NCBI GenBank assembly: GCA_023614405.1 | Contig: JAJUPC010000228.1 | Coordinates: 124,001-188,000, forward strand | Source of the DNA: Avena insularis | Lineage: Eukaryota; Streptophyta; Magnoliopsida; Poales; Poaceae | DNA: 64,000 bases | Direction: 5' to 3' | Shown here: piece after piece, positions 60,001 through 64,000 of the stretch | How positions within the stretch are numbered: the stretch's first letter is position 1 | Layout of the letters: each line of letters opens with the position of its first letter | The notes under the pieces: model-generated | The model's database searches: none | The model's input: only the letters and a program-made list of their open reading frames with translations | Told to the model about the DNA's origin: nothing | Position numbers and translations under genes: made by a program

Positions 60001-63000
60001 TGAGTTCTTCTCACAGGCCACATAAGGATGCACCAGTGTCATACCATGTGTGTGATGTTCACAGACACAATATGGATCCACCAGAGTTCATTGCATGTGT
60101 GTTCTTTTCATTAACCATAGATAGAGTCATTTCATATGTGTTCTTTTCACAGACCTGATATGGATACACTAGTGTCATTTCATGTGTGTTCTTTTCACAG
60201 ACCATATATTGATCCACAACTGTCATTGCATGTGTGTTCTTTTCACACACCGCATATGGATCCACCATTATCATTGCATGTGTTTTTTTTCACATACCAC
60301 ATATGGAACCAGCATTGTCATTGCATGTGTGTTCTTTTCACAGACCACATATGGATCCACCAATGTCATTGCATGTGTGTTATTTTCACAGACCATATAT
60401 GGATCCACCAATGTCATTTCATGTTTGTTCTTTTCATAGACCACATATGGATCCACCAGTGTCATTGCATGTGTGTTCTTTTCACAGACCACATATGGAT
60501 CCACCAGTGTCATTTCATGTGTGTTCTTTTCACACACCACATATGGATCCACCAGTGTCATTGCATGTGTGTTCTTTTCACAGACCACATATGGATCCAC
60601 TAGAGTCATTGCATGTGTGTTCTTTTCACATACCACATATGGATCCACCAGTGTCATTGCATATGTGTTCTTTTCACAGACCACATATGGATCCACCAGA
60701 GTCATTGAAATGTTTGTTCTTTTCACAAACCACATATGGATCCACCGGTTTCACTGCATGTGTGTTCTTTTCACAGACCACATATGGATCCTCCCGAGTT
60801 CATTGCCTATGTGTTGTTTTCATAAGCCAAATATGGATCCACCAGTGTCATTGCATGTTTGTTCTTTTCACATACTACATATGGATCCACCAGAGTCATT
60901 GCATGTGTGTTCTTTTCACAGACCACATATGGATCCACTAGTGTCATGGCATGTGTGTTATTTTCACACACCACATATGGATCCACCAGTGTCATTACAT
61001 GTGTGTTCTTTTCATAGACCACATATGGATCCACCAGTATCATTGCATGTCTGTTCTTTTCACAAACCACATATGGATCCACCAGAGTCATTGCATGTGT
61101 GTTCTTTTCACAGGCCACATATGGATGCACCAGAGTCATTGCATGTGTGTTCTTTTCACAGACCCCATATGGATCCACCAGAGTTCATTGCATGTGTGTT
61201 CTTTTCATTAACCATAGATAGAGTCATTTCATATGTGTTCTTTTCACAGACCTGATATGGATCCACTATTGTCATTTCATGTGTGTTCTTTTCACAGACC
61301 ATATATTGATCCACAAGTGTCATTGCATGTGTGTTCTTTTAACAAACCACATATGGATCCATCATTATCATTGCATGTTTTTTTTTCACATACCACATAT
61401 GTAACCAGCATTATCATTGCATGTGTGTTCTTTTCACAGACCACATATGGATCCACCAATGTCATTGCATGTGTGTGCTTTTCACAGACCATATGTGGAT
61501 CCACCAATGTCATTGCATGTTTGTTCTTTTCATAGACCACATATGGATCCACCAGTGTCATTGCATGTGTGTTCTTATCACAGACCACATACAGATCCAC
61601 CAGTGTCATTTCATGTGTGTTCTTTTCACACACCACATATGGATCCACCAGTGTCATTGCATGTGTGTTCTTTTCACAGACCACATATGTATCCACCAGT
61701 GTCATTTCATGTGTGTTCTTTTCACACACCACATATGGATCCACCAGTGTCATTGCATGTGTGTTCTTTTCACAGACCACATATGGATCCACTAGAGTCA
61801 TTTCATGTGTGTTCTTTTCACATACCACATATGGATCCACCAGTGTCATTGCATGTGTGTTCTTTTCACATACCACATATGGATCCACCATTGTCATTAC
61901 AAGTGTGTTCTTTTCATAGACCACATATCGAACCACCATTGTCATTGCATGTGTGTTCTTTTCACAGACCACATATGGATCCACCAGTGTAATTGCATGT
62001 GTGTTCTTTTCACATACCACATATGGATCCACCAGAGTCATTGCATGTGAGTTCTTCTCACAGGCCACATATGGATGCACCAGAGTCATTCCATGTGTGT
62101 TATTTTCACAGACCCCATATGGATCCACCAGAGTTCATTGCATGTGTGTTCTTTTCATTAACCATAGATAGAGTCATTTCATATGTGTTCTTTTCACAGA
62201 CCTGATATGGATACACTAGTGTCATTTCATGTGTGTTCTTTTCACAGACCATATATTGATCCACAACTGTCATTGCATGTGTGTTCTTTTCACACACCGC
62301 ATATGGATCCACCATTATCATTGCATGTGTTTTTTTTCACATACCACATATGGAACCAGCATTGTCATTGCATGTGTGTTCTTTTCACAGACCACATATG
62401 GATCCACCAATGTCATTGCATGTGTGTTATTTTCACAGACCATATATGGATCCACCAATGTCATTTCATGTTTGTTCTTTTCATAGACCACATATTGATC
62501 CACCAGTGTCATTGCATGTGTGTTCTTATCACAGACCACATACAGATCCACCAGTGTCATTTCATGTGTGTTCTTTTCACACACCACATATGGATCCACC
62601 AGTGTCATTGCATGTCTGTTCTTTTCACAGACCACATATGGATCCACTAGAGTCATTTCATGTGTGTTCTTTACACATACCACATATGGATCCACCAGTA
62701 TCATTGCATGTGTGTTCTTTTCACAGACCACATATGGATCCACCATTGTCATTACAAGTGTGTTCTTTTCATAGACCACATATCGAACCACCATTGTCAT
62801 TACATGTGTGTTCTTTTCACAGACCACATATGGATCCACCAGTGTAATTGCATGTGTGTTCTTTTCACATACAACATATGGATCCACCAGAGTCATTGCA
62901 TGTGTGTTCTTTTCACAGGCCACATATGGATGCACCAGAGTCATTGCATGTGTGTTCTTTTCACAAACCCCATATGGATCCACTAGAGTTCATTGCATGT

Positions 63001-64000
63001 GTGTTCTTTTCATTAACCACAGATAGAGTCATTTCATATGTGTTCTTTTCACAGACCTGATATGGATCCACTAGTGTCATTTCATGTGTGTTCTTTTCAC
63101 AGACCATATATGGATCCACAAGTGTCATTGCATGTGTGTTCTTTTCACAAACCACATATCGATCCACCATTATCATTGCATGTTTTTTTTCACATACCAC
63201 ATATGGAACCAGCATTGTCATTGCATGTGTGTTCTTTTCACAGACCACATATGGATCCACCAATGTCATTGCATGTGTGTTCTTTTCACAGACCATATAT
63301 GGATCCACCAATGTCATTGCATGTTTGTTCTTTTCATAGACCACATATGGATCCACCAGTGTCATTGCATGTGTGTTCTTATCACAGACCACATACAGAT
63401 CCACCAGTGTAATTTCATGTGTGTTCTTTTCACACACCACATATGGATCCACCAGTGTCATTGCATGTCTGTTCTTTTCACAGACCACATATGGATCCAC
63501 TAGAGTCATTGCATGTGTGTTCTTTTCACATACCACATATGGATCCACCAGTGTCATTGCATGTGTGTTCTTTTCACAGACCACATATGGATCCACCAGA
63601 GTCATTGAAATGTTTGTTCTTTTCACAAACCACATATGGATCCACCAGAGTCTATGCACGTGTGTTCTTTTCACAGACCACATATGGATCCTCCCGAGTT
63701 CATTGCCTATGTGTTGTTTTCACAAACCAAATATGGATCCACCAGTGTCATTGCATGTTTGTTCTTTTCACATACTACATATGGATCCACCAGAGTCATT
63801 GCATGTGTGTTCTTTTCACAGACCACATATGGATCCACTAGTGTCATGGCATGTGTGTTATTTTCACAAACCACATATGGATCCACCAGTGTCATTGCAT
63901 GTGTGTTCTTTTCACAGACCACATATGGATCCACCAGTATCATTGCATGTCTGTTCTTTTCACAAACCACATATGGATCCACCAGAGTCATTGCATGTGT
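54040..64000. repeat. Satellite array, block 4 (48-bp monomers, higher-order units), runs off the window
   Basis: It resumes at TCATGTGTGTTC in register with 42200 and continues to the last base. Marker monomers (ATTAACCATAGATAG, CAGGCCACATATGGATGC, TTATCACAGACCACATACAG) recur at ~855, ~950 and ~1,100 bp. The array extends beyond the window. No gene is seen; long open frames are repeat artefacts. Confidence 0.96.
58600..62467. repeat. Higher-order duplication, offset 2,047 bp
   Basis: About 1.8 kb from 58.6 kb recurs at 60.65 kb with a constant 2,047-bp offset. Examples are ATTAACCATAG at 59161 and 61208, and again at 60111 and 62158, with private variants GTGTGCTTTTCACAG and ACATATGTAACCAGC in both copies. 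Two ~950/1,100-bp units make up the period. Confidence 0.83.

Noticed and set aside
54040..64000. CRISPR-like regular repeats
   Set aside because: Monomers are directly tandem with no unique spacers, and the context is a plant nuclear genome with LTR retrotransposons.
1..64000. Functional centromere
   Set aside because: No CRM-type retrotransposon or known centromeric satellite is visible; Tekay-like and BARE-like elements are general heterochromatin inhabitants. Location cannot be decided from this sequence alone.

Overview
The window looks like nuclear heterochromatin of a large-genome grass, probably a Pooideae (Triticeae or oat-like) species. The evidence is two long Ty3/gypsy chromovirus retrotransposons of the Tekay/Del type, plus a Ty1/copia LTR whose terminus matches the BARE/Angela/WIS group of wheat and barley relatives. 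No host protein-coding gene, tRNA or rRNA gene is visible. The species assignment is inference; the repeat content is read directly.

About 35.4 kb of the 64 kb is one tandem satellite family, in four pieces: 1-7302, 22749-39597, 40929-42200 and 54040-64000. The main monomer is 48 bp. It contains GTCATTGCATGTGTG at one end and a CATATGGATCC core near the other. A second, 39-bp monomer shares the first ~19 bp and then reads into a TACTAACAACAACC tail. The left half (1-7302 and 22749 to about 26.8 kb) mixes 48- and 39-bp monomers, partly in a ~310-bp seven-monomer higher-order repeat. The right half (about 27 kb onward) is almost pure 48-bp monomer, organised in longer higher-order blocks (~0.85-1.1 kb, grouped at ~1.9-2.1 kb). 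Because 48 and 39 are both multiples of three, the array gives long stop-free reading frames in four of six frames. I treat these as by-products of the repeat, not genes.

Three retroelement insertions interrupt the array. (1) 7303-22748, plus strand: a composite LTR-internal-LTR-partial internal-partial LTR Tekay-like element inside one CCTAT target duplication. Its first internal region carries accessory gene, gag and pol (PR-RT-RNaseH-IN-chromodomain-like tail). The second has only accessory gene and gag, then a deletion junction into the end of a third LTR. (2) 39598-40928, minus strand: a BARE/Angela-like solo LTR with a possible TTTTC duplication, whose interior is oddly interwoven with satellite-like words. 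(3) 42201-54039, minus strand: a complete two-LTR Tekay-like element inside a TCATG duplication. Removing each insertion restores a continuous satellite monomer in phase, so the array came first.

Both gypsy elements are coding-defective as written: many frameshifts, a stop at the integrase catalytic Glu in element 1, and loss of the protease and RT catalytic Asp in element 2. LTR pairs are very similar and differ largely by small indels, so some frameshifts may be sequence errors. The most interesting points are the 48/39-bp satellite and its higher-order structure, the composite element with its microhomology junction, the accessory gene upstream of gag in both elements, and the satellite/LTR chimera at 39.6-40.9 kb.
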